NCBI RefSeq assembly: GCF_000418325.1
Contig: NC_021658.1
Coordinates: forward strand, 4,106,001 to 4,170,000
Direction: 5' to 3'
Length of the DNA: 64,000 nucleotides
Source of the DNA: Sorangium cellulosum So0157-2
GTDB lineage: Bacteria; Myxococcota_A; Polyangia; Polyangiales; Polyangiaceae
Shown: positions 1 to 12,081 of the stretch, piece by piece
Layout of the letters: each line of letters starts with the position of its first letter
Numbering within the stretch: the first letter of the stretch is position 1
Position numbers and translations under genes: made by a program
Notes under the pieces: generated by a model
What the model saw: only the letters and a program-made list of their open reading frames with translations
The model's database searches: none
Told to the model about the DNA's origin: nothing

Positions 1-2298
1 CGTGTAGGTGTCGACGCCGAGCTGCTCGATGTAGCCGAAGAAGCCGTCGCGCGGGTGGGCGACGATCGTCAGCGGCTCCACGGTGCCGTCGCCCGAGGCG
101 CGGATGGCGTCGAGGATCGTCCCGCCGGGCTCGCACGTCCAGTCGTGCGCGCCGTGGGTCGGGACGTCGAGCTCGTCGTACTTGAGCGGGAAGCCGATGA
201 AATGCCCCTGCTCCAGCGTCGTGATCTCCGCCCCGATCGCGGTGGCGAGGTGGGGCGCGAGCTCGAGCGCGCGCGCGGTCGGCTGGTAGTCCGTCTCGAC
301 GTCGTGGTCGGTCGACACCGCGAGCTCCACGCCCTCGGCCGCCACCGTGGCGACCCGCCGCGGCAGCGGCATGCCGCTGTCGAAGCTCGGCCTGGAGTGG
401 AGGTGCATGTCGGCCGACATCCACCCGCTCGTGTCGACCTCGCGCACGAGCGTGGCGTCGAGCTGGAACGCCCGCCCCGGCGCGAGCGTCACGTCGCGCT
501 CCACGTAGATCCCGTACTCGATGCCTCGCGACACCGTGATCTGGTATCGCCCCGGCTCGATCTCGACCTCTCCTTCGCCCGTGGCCGTGACCTCGATGGC
601 GCGGTTGCCGTTCCCGAGCCGGCCGTCGCCGAGGTAGACCCTGCGCCGGCCGTCGCCCGGGAGCCGCCGCCCCGCGTCGTCGAGCGAGATGAAGGCGAGC
701 TTGGCCGGCATCCGCTGGCCGGCCTCGTCCGCGACGCGGTAGCGCACCGTCGCCGGCGTGGGCAGGCGCGGCGACACCGCGACCTGCTCTCCGGCCCGGA
801 GGCGCACCCGGACCGGCGCCGACGTCGCCGTCCCCGCCGCGTTCCGCGCGACGAGCACGTAGCTGCCGGGCGGCAGGGCGCCGCGGAAATCGCCGTCCTC
901 GGACGGATCGAGGCCGACATCCGCGTCGATCTCGTTGATGAGGCCCACGTCGCCGCGCGCCTCCCGGTTCGCCGCCACGAGCTCGTCGAGCGAGCCGAAG
1001 GGCCGCGACGGGTCCGGGTCGGAGAAGACGAACACCCGCGCGTTCGGCGCGGCCTCCAGCGTGCTCTCCCACAGCACGTGGCCGTGGACGGTGCCCGTCT
1101 CGGTCCCGCGCAGCCGGTGCATCACGTCGGTCACGCTCGCGATGTCGCCGTCGCCCACGGCGAGGTAGCGCTCGTAGCTGAACGCGCGGTGGGCGTCGCA
1201 CGCCGCGTCGTCCCCCTCGCTGTACAGGCACGATCGGCTGGCGGACACGAACGCCGTCGCCGCGCTCGCGAAGAGGGGCACGTTGACCACGGACGGCGCC
1301 GCGCCCTCCTGCGCCCTCGTGAAGTAGCCGTAGCTGACGTCCCCGCCCGCCGCGGCCACGAAATCGAACGTGAGCGGCTCCGAGAACGAGTTCCGCCCGG
1401 CGTTCCAGGCGTCCTGGACCGCCGTGTCCTCGTCGAAGCCGGCGCCGGGCGCGAAGACGTCGTTCTGGTTGCCGAAGAACACGAAGTCTCCGGCGACGAT
1501 GCCGGCGCGGCGCGCCGCCTCCTCCTGCGCCTGGTCCGCGGGATCCCCGAGGACGCCGCCGAGCACCGAGACGGGGGCCGTGGCGTTGTCGAGCGGCAGG
1601 ACGTCGCTGCACGCGCAGGTCAGGCAGCCGCCCGGGTCCTGCTGGTACCCGTCCGGGCACGGCTCGCAGCTCCTCGGGGCCTCGCAGCCGGGCGGCGGCC
1701 TGTCGTCGAGCAGGAGCACCGTGCGCACCGTCACGAACCGATCGCCCGGGTGAAGGAGGTAGTCTGTCCGGAAGCGGATCCTGGAGCGGACGTTGGGGAA
1801 GAAGAGGCCGAGCAGGTCCTCCTGCGCCCGGAGCAGGCCTATCGCCTCGAACAGGAACTCCCCGTCTCCCTCGACGCGGATCCCGGCCTCGGCGCCGTCC
1901 GAGCCGTCGGCGAGCACCGAGACGTCGGTCGCCGTCGGGTCGGGCACGATCAGGTTGGCGAGCGAGAACATCTCCGCGAACCGATCGCGCCCCTGTCCGC
2001 CCTCCTCGCCGATCCGGCCGCGGCGGCGGTCGACGTCGACGATGGCGCCGCCGAAGATCCCCGGCCCGGGGGAGTCTCGCCCGCCGAGGATGGCCACGCG
2101 GATCTGGTCGTTCTCGAGCAGGAAGTCGCCGACGTCCGCCATCGCCACCGGGCCGCCGACGAGCTCGGCCCGGTGCTCGATCTGCTTTGCGCGGAGCAGC
2201 CGGTCGCCCCCGCAGCTCGGCAGCGCGGGGGCGGCGAGCGCGGCGGCGGCGAGCGGGAGGAGCGCGACCCTCGTGAACCAGCGGTGTGTTCGCCGCAC
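1..2298 (-). CDS. Secreted PHP-type (CehA/McbA-like) metallohydrolase lipoprotein, C-terminus outside window
   Basis: The reading frame is open on the minus strand from a GTG at 2298 to the window edge (766 codons), so the C-terminus is missing. GGAGAG lies just upstream. The N-terminus is a lipoprotein signal (hydrophobic run ending LPSCGG), so it is probably an outer-membrane or periplasmic lipoprotein. The middle has a short Cys-rich insert (about 1615-1700) and a Gly/Arg-rich beta-type region. Near residue 630 the PHP metal-binding signature DMHLH appears, followed by STDHD near residue 660 and AHPRDG close to the edge. These match the CehA/McbA family of metal-dependent hydrolases. The substrate cannot be read from sequence. 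It lies 11 nt downstream of the porin gene, so co-transcription is likely. The family call rests on motifs only. Confidence 0.85.
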   Translation of the reverse strand, partial: MRRTHRWFTRVALLPLAAAALAAPALPSCGGDRLLRAKQIEHRAELVGGPVAMADVGDFLLENDQIRVAILGGRDSPGPGIFGGAIVDVDRRRGRIGEEGGQGRDRFAEMFSLANLIVPDPTATDVSVLADGSDGAEAGIRVEGDGEFLFEAIGLLRAQEDLLGLFFPNVRSRIRFRTDYLLHPGDRFVTVRTVLLLDDRPPPGCEAPRSCEPCPDGYQQDPGGCLTCACSDVLPLDNATAPVSVLGGVLGDPADQAQEEAARRAGIVAGDFVFFGNQNDVFAPGAGFDEDTAVQDAWNAGRNSFSEPLTFDFVAAAGGDVSYGYFTRAQEGAAPSVVNVPLFASAATAFVSASRSCLYSEGDDAACDAHRAFSYERYLAVGDGDIASVTDVMHRLRGTETGTVHGHVLWESTLEAAPNARVFVFSDPDPSRPFGSLDELVAANREARGDVGLINEIDADVGLDPSEDGDFRGALPPGSYVLVARNAAGTATSAPVRVRLRAGEQVAVSPRLPTPATVRYRVADEAGQRMPAKLAFISLDDAGRRLPGDGRRRVYLGDGRLGNGNRAIEVTATGEGEVEIEPGRYQITVSRGIEYGIYVERDVTLAPGRAFQLDATLVREVDTSGWMSADMHLHSRPSFDSGMPLPRRVATVAAEGVELAVSTDHDVETDYQPTARALELAPHLATAIGAEITTLEQGHFIGFPLKYDELDVPTHGAHDWTCEPGGTILDAIRASGDGTVEPLTIVAHPRDGFFGYIEQLGVDTYT

Positions 2299-2309
2299 AG
2301 CGATCTCTC

Positions 2310-3641
<1,332 letters not shown>

Positions 3642-3861
3642 GGCTTCAGGTCTCCTGGAGGGCTGCGTGGAGCGCCCCGTGCCGCTCCGGATGGCCGGTG
3701 GGTGTCATCGCGTGCCGTGTCTGCCTGCGAGGTGGCCGGGAAACTAGAGGAAGACACGCGGCGCTGCAATCGGCGCCGCCTCCTGTGCTAAGGCTCGCAG
3801 CCCCTCGCGGGCCTTGCCGCACCTCGCGCCGCGCGCAGGGAAGGGGAGGGCCACCGTTCTC

Positions 3862-5508
3862 ATGGAAATGCCCGGTTCGAGCCCGCCCGACAGCGCCCTC
3901 ACGCCGGCCGCGGCGCCGCCCCGGCGCGACGCCGCGGCCGAGCCCCCCGCGTCGCGGCGGTGGCCTGGCTGGGCGAGCGATCGCGCCTTCGTCGCGACCT
4001 TCGCGCTCCTCGCCGTCGCGGCGATCGTGCCGATATGGCGCGTGCGGTTCCTGCCGCTGCTCGACCTGCCGAACCACCTCGCGGCCGTTCATATCTGGCA
4101 CCACTTCGACGAGCCGTGGACTCGCTACCGGGACTTCTACGAGCTCAGCCTCCGTCCGGCCCCGTACGGCGCCTATCACATCCTGACGCACCTCCTCGCG
4201 TACGCCGTCGACCTCGAGGTCGCGAACCGGATCGTCCTCTCCGGGTACGTGCTCGGGATCCCCGCGGCGGCGCTCGGCTGGGCGCACCGGACGCGGCGCA
4301 GCCCCTGGCTCTCGCTGCTCACCTTCCCGCTGGCGTTCAGCCTCTCGTGGGCGTGCGGCTTCCTGCCGTTCCTCGTCGGCATCGCGCTGCTGCTCGCCGG
4401 CGTCGTCGCGCTCGACGCAACCCTCGAGCGGCCGAGCCCCGGGCGCGCCGCCGCCGTCGCGCTGCTCAGCGTCGGTTGCGGCCTCAGCCATCCGCTCATC
4501 CTCTTTGGCTATTACGTCTGCGTCGCCGCGCTGATGCTCTGCTATCTGCCCCGGTGGTCTCGCATCGCCCGCGCGCTGCCGCTCTTCGCGCCCGCCGCCG
4601 CGCTCCTCGCCTGGCAGCTCGTCGCCTTCGAGAGCCCCATGGTCGACCTGCGGAGCGGCCCGCGGTTCCAGGGCGCCTGGGTGCCCTGGCACGAGATGCT
4701 CCGCTCGTTCCCCGAGTACACGCTCGACTCGGTGTCGGGCGAGCTCGACACCCGGCTCTTCTGGGTGCTGCTCGCGGCGGCGTCGCTGCTCGCGCTCTGG
4801 AGCTTGGCCCGGCGCTTCGGCCTGCTCCTCCCCGCAGGGGACGCAGCCACGCCTGCCGGCTCGCCTCTCGGCCGGCTGCACCACCACCGCTCCCTCGTCC
4901 TCTGCGCCGCGATGGTGGCCTGTTACTTCCTCGTGCCGCTGCACCTGGCGCGCCCGTTCGACTGGTGGTTCGTGAGCGGGCGCTTCTCGCCGCTCATCTG
5001 CTTCTTCGGATTCCTGGCCATCCAGGCGCCGCTCCGTGGCCGCGCTCGCCTGCTGATGGCCCCTGCCGCGGCGGTCGCGCTCGTGCTGCCGCTCCACCTC
5101 TCGGAGAAATACGCGAGCTTCGACGAGCGGATCGAGCCGTTTGCCCGCCTTGTGGCGCGCGTCCCGCCGGGCGCCGAGGTCCTCTTCGTGTCGCTGCCCC
5201 CGCGGACCGACGAGGCCTTGATCATCGAGGGCACGAACCACTTCTCCTCGTGGGTGCAGGTCATGCGCGGGGGCTTCAGCGCGGATGGCTGGCACAACGT
5301 GGGTTTCCCCTTCAAGCTGAAGCGCCGGCTCCCCGCGCCGCCGTCGAACCGCGGTGAGTGGTTCAAGCCGGATGTCCACGGCGTCGCGTACGACTATGTG
5401 ATCCTCCGCAACGAGCGGCCGGAGAGGCCGGTATTCACCGCGGCGCACACCTCGTTTCGCCGGATCGAGCGCGACGGCGCCTTCACGCTGTACGAGCGCA
5501 CGCGCTGA
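3862..5508 (+). CDS. Polytopic integral membrane protein, GT-C glycosyltransferase-like
   Basis: 548 aa with about nine to eleven hydrophobic helices and a short hydrophilic C-terminal domain (from about residue 430). A conserved-looking acidic segment, LPLLDLPNHLAAVHI, follows the first helix. That position is where GT-C lipid-linked-sugar transferases carry their catalytic acidic loop, but I cannot confirm this. I prefer the ATG at 3862 over the upstream in-frame ATG at 3814, because AAGGGGAGG (3841-3849) sits 12 nt before it. It reads divergently from the porin operon. Myxobacteria carry many such uncharacterised membrane proteins. The enzymatic assignment is tentative. Confidence 0.75.
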   Translation: MEMPGSSPPDSALTPAAAPPRRDAAAEPPASRRWPGWASDRAFVATFALLAVAAIVPIWRVRFLPLLDLPNHLAAVHIWHHFDEPWTRYRDFYELSLRPAPYGAYHILTHLLAYAVDLEVANRIVLSGYVLGIPAAALGWAHRTRRSPWLSLLTFPLAFSLSWACGFLPFLVGIALLLAGVVALDATLERPSPGRAAAVALLSVGCGLSHPLILFGYYVCVAALMLCYLPRWSRIARALPLFAPAAALLAWQLVAFESPMVDLRSGPRFQGAWVPWHEMLRSFPEYTLDSVSGELDTRLFWVLLAAASLLALWSLARRFGLLLPAGDAATPAGSPLGRLHHHRSLVLCAAMVACYFLVPLHLARPFDWWFVSGRFSPLICFFGFLAIQAPLRGRARLLMAPAAAVALVLPLHLSEKYASFDERIEPFARLVARVPPGAEVLFVSLPPRTDEALIIEGTNHFSSWVQVMRGGFSADGWHNVGFPFKLKRRLPAPPSNRGEWFKPDVHGVAYDYVILRNERPERPVFTAAHTSFRRIERDGAFTLYERTR

Positions 5509-5691
5509 TCGCCGTCTCGGTCGCACCTCCGGCGAGCTCGGCCGATCGCGCCGCGCGCGTCATCGCCCGTCGAGGCGCGCCGCCGATCTCCGCGGATCCG
5601 CCGTCGTCCGCGGCGCCGGCGGGGTATCCTGCGATCCTTGCGGTCGGGCGCGCCTCGGGGCGCCGCCTCCGCGGAGGGGAGCAGCTCGCCG

Positions 5692-7740
5692 ATGTCGACA
5701 AGAACCCGCGCTGTCCGTCGCCGCCCGCTGGCCTGGACCGGAGGGCTCGTCGCCCTGGCGGGGCTCGCGCTCGCGTCCGCGGCGGCGCCGTCCTGCGCCG
5801 CCGGCGCCGGATCTCCCGGCGTTCCCCTGGGCGGCGGAGGGGAGGGCGGGGCCGATTGCCCGACCGACTGCTCCGCGGATCCGGCCGCTCCGCTCTGCGA
5901 CCCGGCGACGGGCAGCTGCGTCGCGTGCCTCCCCGGCCCGGACGCGTGTCCGGCCGGCCAGGTGTGCGATCCAGAGGCGAAGCGCTGCGTGGCCGGATGT
6001 GAATCCGAGTCCGACTGCCCTGCTCCGCTCCACTGCGATCCCGCCGAGCACACCTGTGTTGCCTGTGTCACGGACGGCGACTGCCCTCCTGGCACGCTGT
6101 GCACCGGAGAGGGCGAGTGCGCTCAGGGCTGCTCGCCGGCGCGCCCGTGCGACGGCGGCGCCTCGTGCTGCGACGGGCTCTGCCGGGATCTCCAGACCGA
6201 CGCGCTGAGCTGCGGCCTGTGCGGTCGGGCGTGTCCGGATCTGGCGCACGGCGAGAGCGCCTGCGTCGCGGGCGGCTGCGTGCTCAGCGCCTGCGACGGC
6301 GGCTTCCTCGACTGCAACGAGGACCCGGCGGACGGGTGCGAGCACGACGAGGGGGCGCGCGGGCCCTGCTCGTGCACGCCGGGCGAGACGAGGGCGTGTT
6401 ACCAGGGGATGCCGGGCACCGAGGGCGCCGGTCCCTGCGCCCCCGGGGTCTCCACGTGCAGGCCGAGCGGCCTCGGTTGGGGGCCGTGCCTCGATCAGGT
6501 GCTGCCGGAGCTCGACGCGTGCGCCGACGGCATCGACAACGACTGCGACGGCACGGTCGACAACCCGCCCGATGAGGACGGCGACGGGTGGACGATCTGC
6601 GAGGGCGATTGCTGCGACTCCTCGCTGGACGCGTGCGGCCCCCCGTCGCTCATGAACCCTGGCGCCTTCGAGGTGGCGGACAACGGGCTCGACGACGACT
6701 GCGACGGCGCGGTCGATAACGCCTCGCCTTGCGACGAGGGGCTCGCGAGCGACTCGGCGACCGCGCTCGACTACGCGAAGGCGATGGATCTCTGCGCCAC
6801 CACGACGACGTCGCGGCGCACGTGGGGCGTCCTCTCGGCGAGCTTCCGCCGCGCCGACGGCGCCGGCGCGCCCGTGGCGGCCCAGCGGTCGATCCGCCGG
6901 GGCTTCGGCTCCGGCATCCTGCCGCTCCGGGGCGCGCGGCTCGCGGTGCTCTCGACGGGCGTGGCCGCGGCCCAGGCGTCGCCGAACAACACGCGGCCGA
7001 GCTTCGCCCCGTTCCAGGGCGGCCAGGACATGGGGACGTCGAGCGGCATGCCCGCGGACTGGCTCGAGGCGAACGGCGAGCGCCTCCCGAACACGCCCGG
7101 CTGTCCGGAGCCGCTGGGCGGCACGACGGCCCACGATCCCGTGATGTTGCGGCTGCGCGTGCGCGTGCCGACGAACGCGAGCTCGTTCAGCGTCTCGACG
7201 TTCTTCCTCTCGTCCGAATACCCGGAGTGGGTGTGCAGCCGGTTCAACGACTTCTTCCTCGCGCTCCTCGACTCCACGTTCGAGCCCTTCCCGGGCGAGG
7301 CGGAGAACCCCGACGACAAGAACCTCGCGTTCTACGATCCCCCGCCCGCCGGCGGCTCGGTCTACCCGCTGGGCGTGAACCTCGCATTCGGCGATACGGG
7401 GCTCTTCACCCAGTGCGTCAACGGGCCGACCGGGTGCGGCGGCGGCGCCAAGGCCGGCTCGACGACCACCTGCACGGGCGTCGGTCAGCTCCTCGGGACG
7501 GGGTTCGACATCACGAGGCCGCCCGCGCAGATCGAGGGCGAACCTGGCTGGTGCGGCACGAGCGAGCGCGCCGGCGGCGGGACCGGCTGGCTGATCATGA
7601 ACGGCAACGTCGTCCCCGGAGAGATCATAGAGCTTAGATTTGTAATTTGGGACACCAATGATCCCTGGAACGACTCCGTCGCCCTCCTCGACAACTTCCG
7701 GTGGTCGGCGTTTGCCGCGACGCCGGGGACGCGCGACTGA
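5692..7740 (+). CDS. Cys-rich lipoprotein with MopE-like repeats and a choice-of-anchor L domain
   Basis: 682 aa. The start is the ATG at 5692 with GGAGGGGA at 5673-5680; an in-frame ATG at 5638 is less likely. A twin-Arg-containing hydrophobic signal ends at a lipobox-like APSCAAG. Residues about 45-230 are Cys-rich modules of the C-D-P-x-x-x-x-C type. Two DNDCDG metal-binding repeats follow (DGIDNDCDGTVDN and DGLDDDCDGAVDN), as in MopE-like surface proteins. The C-terminal 330 residues match the choice-of-anchor L domain (RRGFGSGILP, FFLSSEYPEWV, NDFFLALLD, ELRFVIWDT). Likely a cell-surface protein. A patch of rare codons occurs at 7627-7650. Confidence 0.85.
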   Translation: MSTRTRAVRRRPLAWTGGLVALAGLALASAAAPSCAAGAGSPGVPLGGGGEGGADCPTDCSADPAAPLCDPATGSCVACLPGPDACPAGQVCDPEAKRCVAGCESESDCPAPLHCDPAEHTCVACVTDGDCPPGTLCTGEGECAQGCSPARPCDGGASCCDGLCRDLQTDALSCGLCGRACPDLAHGESACVAGGCVLSACDGGFLDCNEDPADGCEHDEGARGPCSCTPGETRACYQGMPGTEGAGPCAPGVSTCRPSGLGWGPCLDQVLPELDACADGIDNDCDGTVDNPPDEDGDGWTICEGDCCDSSLDACGPPSLMNPGAFEVADNGLDDDCDGAVDNASPCDEGLASDSATALDYAKAMDLCATTTTSRRTWGVLSASFRRADGAGAPVAAQRSIRRGFGSGILPLRGARLAVLSTGVAAAQASPNNTRPSFAPFQGGQDMGTSSGMPADWLEANGERLPNTPGCPEPLGGTTAHDPVMLRLRVRVPTNASSFSVSTFFLSSEYPEWVCSRFNDFFLALLDSTFEPFPGEAENPDDKNLAFYDPPPAGGSVYPLGVNLAFGDTGLFTQCVNGPTGCGGGAKAGSTTTCTGVGQLLGTGFDITRPPAQIEGEPGWCGTSERAGGGTGWLIMNGNVVPGEIIELRFVIWDTNDPWNDSVALLDNFRWSAFAATPGTRD

Positions 7741-7962
7741 GGGGATCGAGCGCGATCTGACCGGCGGAGGGGGCCATGTCGTCGGATGTCGCCCCTGGAG
7801 GCGGCACCGCGCGTCGGGCCCTCGGGTGGCGGCGTCCGGGGGGCGCGCGAACGCAGCGGACGGACGGCGACCCGTTTACACTGTGCGTCGAGCCGGGGAC
7901 CGCGGCACGCATCCCTCGGTCGCGCTCGATGGAGCGCTTCTGTTCATCACCAAGGAGACTGC

Positions 7963-8594
7963 ATGAGGAGAACGATCACCCCGCTCGCGCTGTTGCTCGC
8001 GAGCCTGTCCTTCGCCACGCTCGGCTGCGACAGCAAGGGGAACGACGCGACGACCCCGGGGGCGGTGGCCGAGGGCAAGCCGACCGAGAGCGCGGCCCCG
8101 GCGGCGACGACGGCCGCGCCGGCCGCGACGCCGGCCGCGGGGCCGCGCCGGCGGAGCCGGCTGCGGCGGTGGCCGCGCCGGCGGAGACGGCCGCAGCGGA
8201 CGCGAAGGCGGAGACGGCCGCGGCGGCCGCGAAGGCGACCGCGGCGGCGTCGGCCGCTGCAGCCGCTGCGCCGGCGGCGACCGGCGCTGCCCAGGCGGGC
8301 GAGAAGAAGTTCGAGTGCGGCTCGAAGGGCCAGAAGCTCTGCCCGATGCAGGCCTGGATGAAGAGCACGATGGCCTCGGCGACCTCGAGCGGCGACGGCG
8401 AGAAGATCGCGGCGGCGCTCCAGTACGTGGCCGGCAAGCCGCCGCCGGGCATGGGCAGCTGGGGGGCGATCTCCAAGGCCGGCGCCGCCAAGGCGAAGGC
8501 CGGCGACATCGACGGCGCGAAGGCGAGCTGCAAGCAGTGCCACGACCTCTACAAGGAGCAGTACAAGAAGACGATGCGCGATCGTCCCTGGTGA
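7963..8594 (+). CDS. Class II c-type cytochrome-like lipoprotein, frameshifted as assembled
   Basis: The ATG at 7963 opens a lipoprotein signal (MRRTITPLALLLASLSFATLGCDSKG), followed by an Ala/Pro/Thr linker. At the GGGG run at 8139-8142 the coding sense moves to another frame, which continues the same Ala/Pro-rich linker and then a folded domain ending at 8594. That domain carries a single haem motif CKQCH near its C-terminus, the position seen in class II (cytochrome c') proteins. One missing G in the run would restore an intact protein of about 210 aa. Without correction the first frame runs to about 8361 as Arg-rich sequence. Probably a periplasmic or outer-membrane redox lipoprotein. It could be a sequencing error or a recent lesion. 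Confidence 0.7.
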
Positions 8595-8940
8595 GCCGCC
8601 CGCGGCGCCTGGCGGGGGCGCCCCCGTGCGCCGGCGCCGCTGCGTCTCTGCGGCTCACGTGTAGATAAATTAGGGTAACTAACAGATTTGCGGGTGCGCG
8701 GCGCCCGCGCGCCCCCCCCGGCGCCGCGGCCGGAGCCCGGCGTGCGGCGCGCGATGCGCGTGTCCTCGTGCGCCCGCGCCGCCCGCAGCCAGAGCGCAGC
8801 CGCCCCAGCCGCAGCCGCAGCCGCAGCCGACGCGCGGCGCGCGTGTCCTCGTGCGCCCGCGCGGCGGTCGCCGTCCGGCCGGCGGAGCGCGGGACAAACA
8901 TCTTGGATGGGAAGGGGTGATGCGATAGAGCGCTGAGCTG
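8595..8940. other. Intergenic stretch with AT-rich island and repeats
   Basis: No gene is supported here; the Ser/Gly-rich reverse-strand frame across it has no domain signal. It holds an AT-rich island at 8661-8690 that stands out from the surrounding GC-rich sequence and may carry a promoter for the WYL gene 250 nt downstream. It also holds two identical 24-bp repeats (8756-8779 and 8839-8862) flanking a run of degenerate GCAGCC units. Confidence 0.6.
8756..8862. repeat. Pair of 24-bp direct repeats flanking GCAGCC microsatellite
   Basis: The 24-nt sequence beginning GCGCGTGTCCTCGTGC occurs identically at 8756-8779 and 8839-8862, 83 bp apart. Between them (about 8785-8827) lie GCAGCC hexamers in tandem. 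The function is unknown; it lies upstream of the WYL regulator. Confidence 0.7.
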
Positions 8941-10404
8941 ATGGCGCGCGCTGCTCGCACAGGCCCTGGGGGTGCCCCCGCGCCGGCCACCTCGCCCGGT
9001 CGCGCGCGGGGGGCCGCCGGCTCGAGCGGGGCCGGGAGCGCGCCCCGCGGGCGCGTCGGACAGGCCGCCGACCCGTTCTCCAGCAGCGCGCTGCCGCCCT
9101 CGAAGCCGCGCGCGGGCGTGACGCCGCGGCTCACGGGGGACGCGGCGCCCGGTGTCAGGCCGAGCACGGCGGCCCCGCCCCGCCGAGCGTGCGCCCCTCC
9201 GCCGAGCGTGCGCCCTCCGCCGAGCGTACGCCCTCCAGCGGCCCCGGCGCGGACGGACGCGCCCCCTCCTGCGGCCGCCTCGAAGAGGCCCCCTGCGCCG
9301 GAGGACGACGACGACGAGGACGACGAGGACGACGCCAAGGGCGGCCCGCGGCGCGGCCGGCCGCGCGGCCCGTTCACGCAGCACCGGCGGCTCGACTCGC
9401 TGCGCAGCCTGCTGCAGAAGCACCCTGCCGGCCTGACGATCTACGACCTCGCGCGCGAGCTCAACGTCACGCCGCGCTCGCTTCGGCGCTACCTCGTCGA
9501 GGTCAAGCGCGAGCTCGATCTCGTGTCGGTCGCCACGCGCCCCGGCGGCCCTCGCCTCTGGCGCCTCTCGCCGAGCGAGGCGCCCCGGCGCGTCGAGGTG
9601 CGGCGGACGCAGGCGTACGCCCTGCTCGCCGCTCGCCGCCTCTTCGAGCCGATGCGCGGCTCGACGCTCTTCGAGGAGATCGACCTCGCCGCGCAGCGGC
9701 TGCTCGGCGTCGCGCGCAGGCCAGGGCGCGGCCCGAACGCTGGCGTCGCCGACGCGCGGCTGGAGGAGCGCTTCCTCTACCTCCCGTTCGCCCCGAAGGA
9801 CTACGCCGCGCGGACCGAGGAGCTCGACGACCTGTTCCAGTCCGTCGCCGACTTGCGCCCGCTCCGGTGTCGTTACCGCCGCTCGCGGGACGGGCGCGAG
9901 GAGCGGGTGCTCATCCATCCGTACGCGCTCGTCCTCTACAAGGACGCGATCTACTGCGTGGGCCTCCACGTGAGCCGCGGCGAGGTGCGCACGTTCTTGC
10001 TCGATCGCATGCGCGACACGGAGTGCGCGGTCACCGAGCGCTTCGAGCTGCCCCCCGATTTCTCCATCGACGACTACTTCCAGGGCCAGTTCGGCATCTG
10101 GCGCGGCGGTGAGCCCCGGCGCGTCGTGATCGACTTCGACGAGCGCGTGACCGAGTTCGTGCGGACGCGCAAGGTGCACCCCTCCCAGGAGATCACGCAG
10201 CTGCCCGGCGGCGGCGTGCGGCTCACGATGCACATCGGCGACATGACCGAGCTCGCGACGTGGGTGCTCGGCTTCGGCGAGACCGCGCGCGTGGTCGAGC
10301 CGCCCGACCTCGTGGACCGCGTGAAGCGCGAGCTCGCCGGCGCGCTCGCCCGCTACGCGGAGCCGCCGCCGGCCGAGGGCTCGGGGCAGGCCGAGGGCCC
10401 GTAG
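8941..10404 (+). CDS. WYL-domain transcriptional regulator
   Basis: 487 aa. The first ~140 residues are low-complexity (Pro/Ala/Arg, then an acidic EDDDDEDDEDD tract) and probably disordered. An HTH of DeoR/HTH_11 type follows at about 149-195 (LDSLRSLLQKH...LTIYDLARELNVTPRSLRRYL). A WYL domain lies at about 300-375 (LRCRYRRSRDGREERVLIHPYALVLYKDAIYCVG), then a WCX-like C-terminal domain. WYL proteins sense nucleic-acid or nucleotide ligands and regulate transcription, often in defence or DNA-damage settings, but no such genes adjoin it here. The start is uncertain because the N-terminal extension is poorly constrained and no strong ribosome-binding site is seen. Confidence 0.88.
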   Translation: MARAARTGPGGAPAPATSPGRARGAAGSSGAGSAPRGRVGQAADPFSSSALPPSKPRAGVTPRLTGDAAPGVRPSTAAPPRRACAPPPSVRPPPSVRPPAAPARTDAPPPAAASKRPPAPEDDDDEDDEDDAKGGPRRGRPRGPFTQHRRLDSLRSLLQKHPAGLTIYDLARELNVTPRSLRRYLVEVKRELDLVSVATRPGGPRLWRLSPSEAPRRVEVRRTQAYALLAARRLFEPMRGSTLFEEIDLAAQRLLGVARRPGRGPNAGVADARLEERFLYLPFAPKDYAARTEELDDLFQSVADLRPLRCRYRRSRDGREERVLIHPYALVLYKDAIYCVGLHVSRGEVRTFLLDRMRDTECAVTERFELPPDFSIDDYFQGQFGIWRGGEPRRVVIDFDERVTEFVRTRKVHPSQEITQLPGGGVRLTMHIGDMTELATWVLGFGETARVVEPPDLVDRVKRELAGALARYAEPPPAEGSGQAEGP

Positions 10405-10427
10405 GGCCTCTCGGGCGCGCCTGCCGC

Positions 10428-10471
10428 CGCGAGCTCACGCGCGGGCGTTCGCCCGCCGCTGTGAGCTCGCG
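10428..10471. terminator. Bidirectional hairpin between convergent genes
   Basis: The 11-bp arms CGCGAGCTCAC (10428-10438) and GTGAGCTCGCG (10461-10471) enclose an inner 6-bp stem GCGGGC/GCCCGC (10441-10446 and 10451-10456). It lies exactly between the convergent WYL and kamA genes. No T-tract is present, so this is a structural inference. Confidence 0.6.
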
Positions 10472-10482
10472 CGCGGGCCGCC

Positions 10483-11868
<1,386 letters not shown>

Positions 11869-12081
11869 GTCGTGGACCCTTGCCCGCGCGGAGCAAAGAG
11901 AGCGTGATGGATGGCCGCCTGCCCGCACCTGCGCTTCCCGGGGCCTGCCCGGGGGCGGCTGCGGCAGCCGTTCCTGGGATCGTAGCATCGCGGTACCCCC
12001 GTCGGGGGCGGTGTGCGCTACGCCGTGCGGTCGAGCGCGCCTCCGGCTGGCGAGCGGCGGGGGGGGGGGGCGGGGAGCCGA

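Noticed and set aside
8679..9377. Ser/Gly-rich reverse-strand open frame upstream of and inside the WYL gene
   Set aside because: Its Ser-rich stretch is the antisense of the acidic EDDDDEDDEDD tract of the WYL protein. No domain and no ribosome-binding site.
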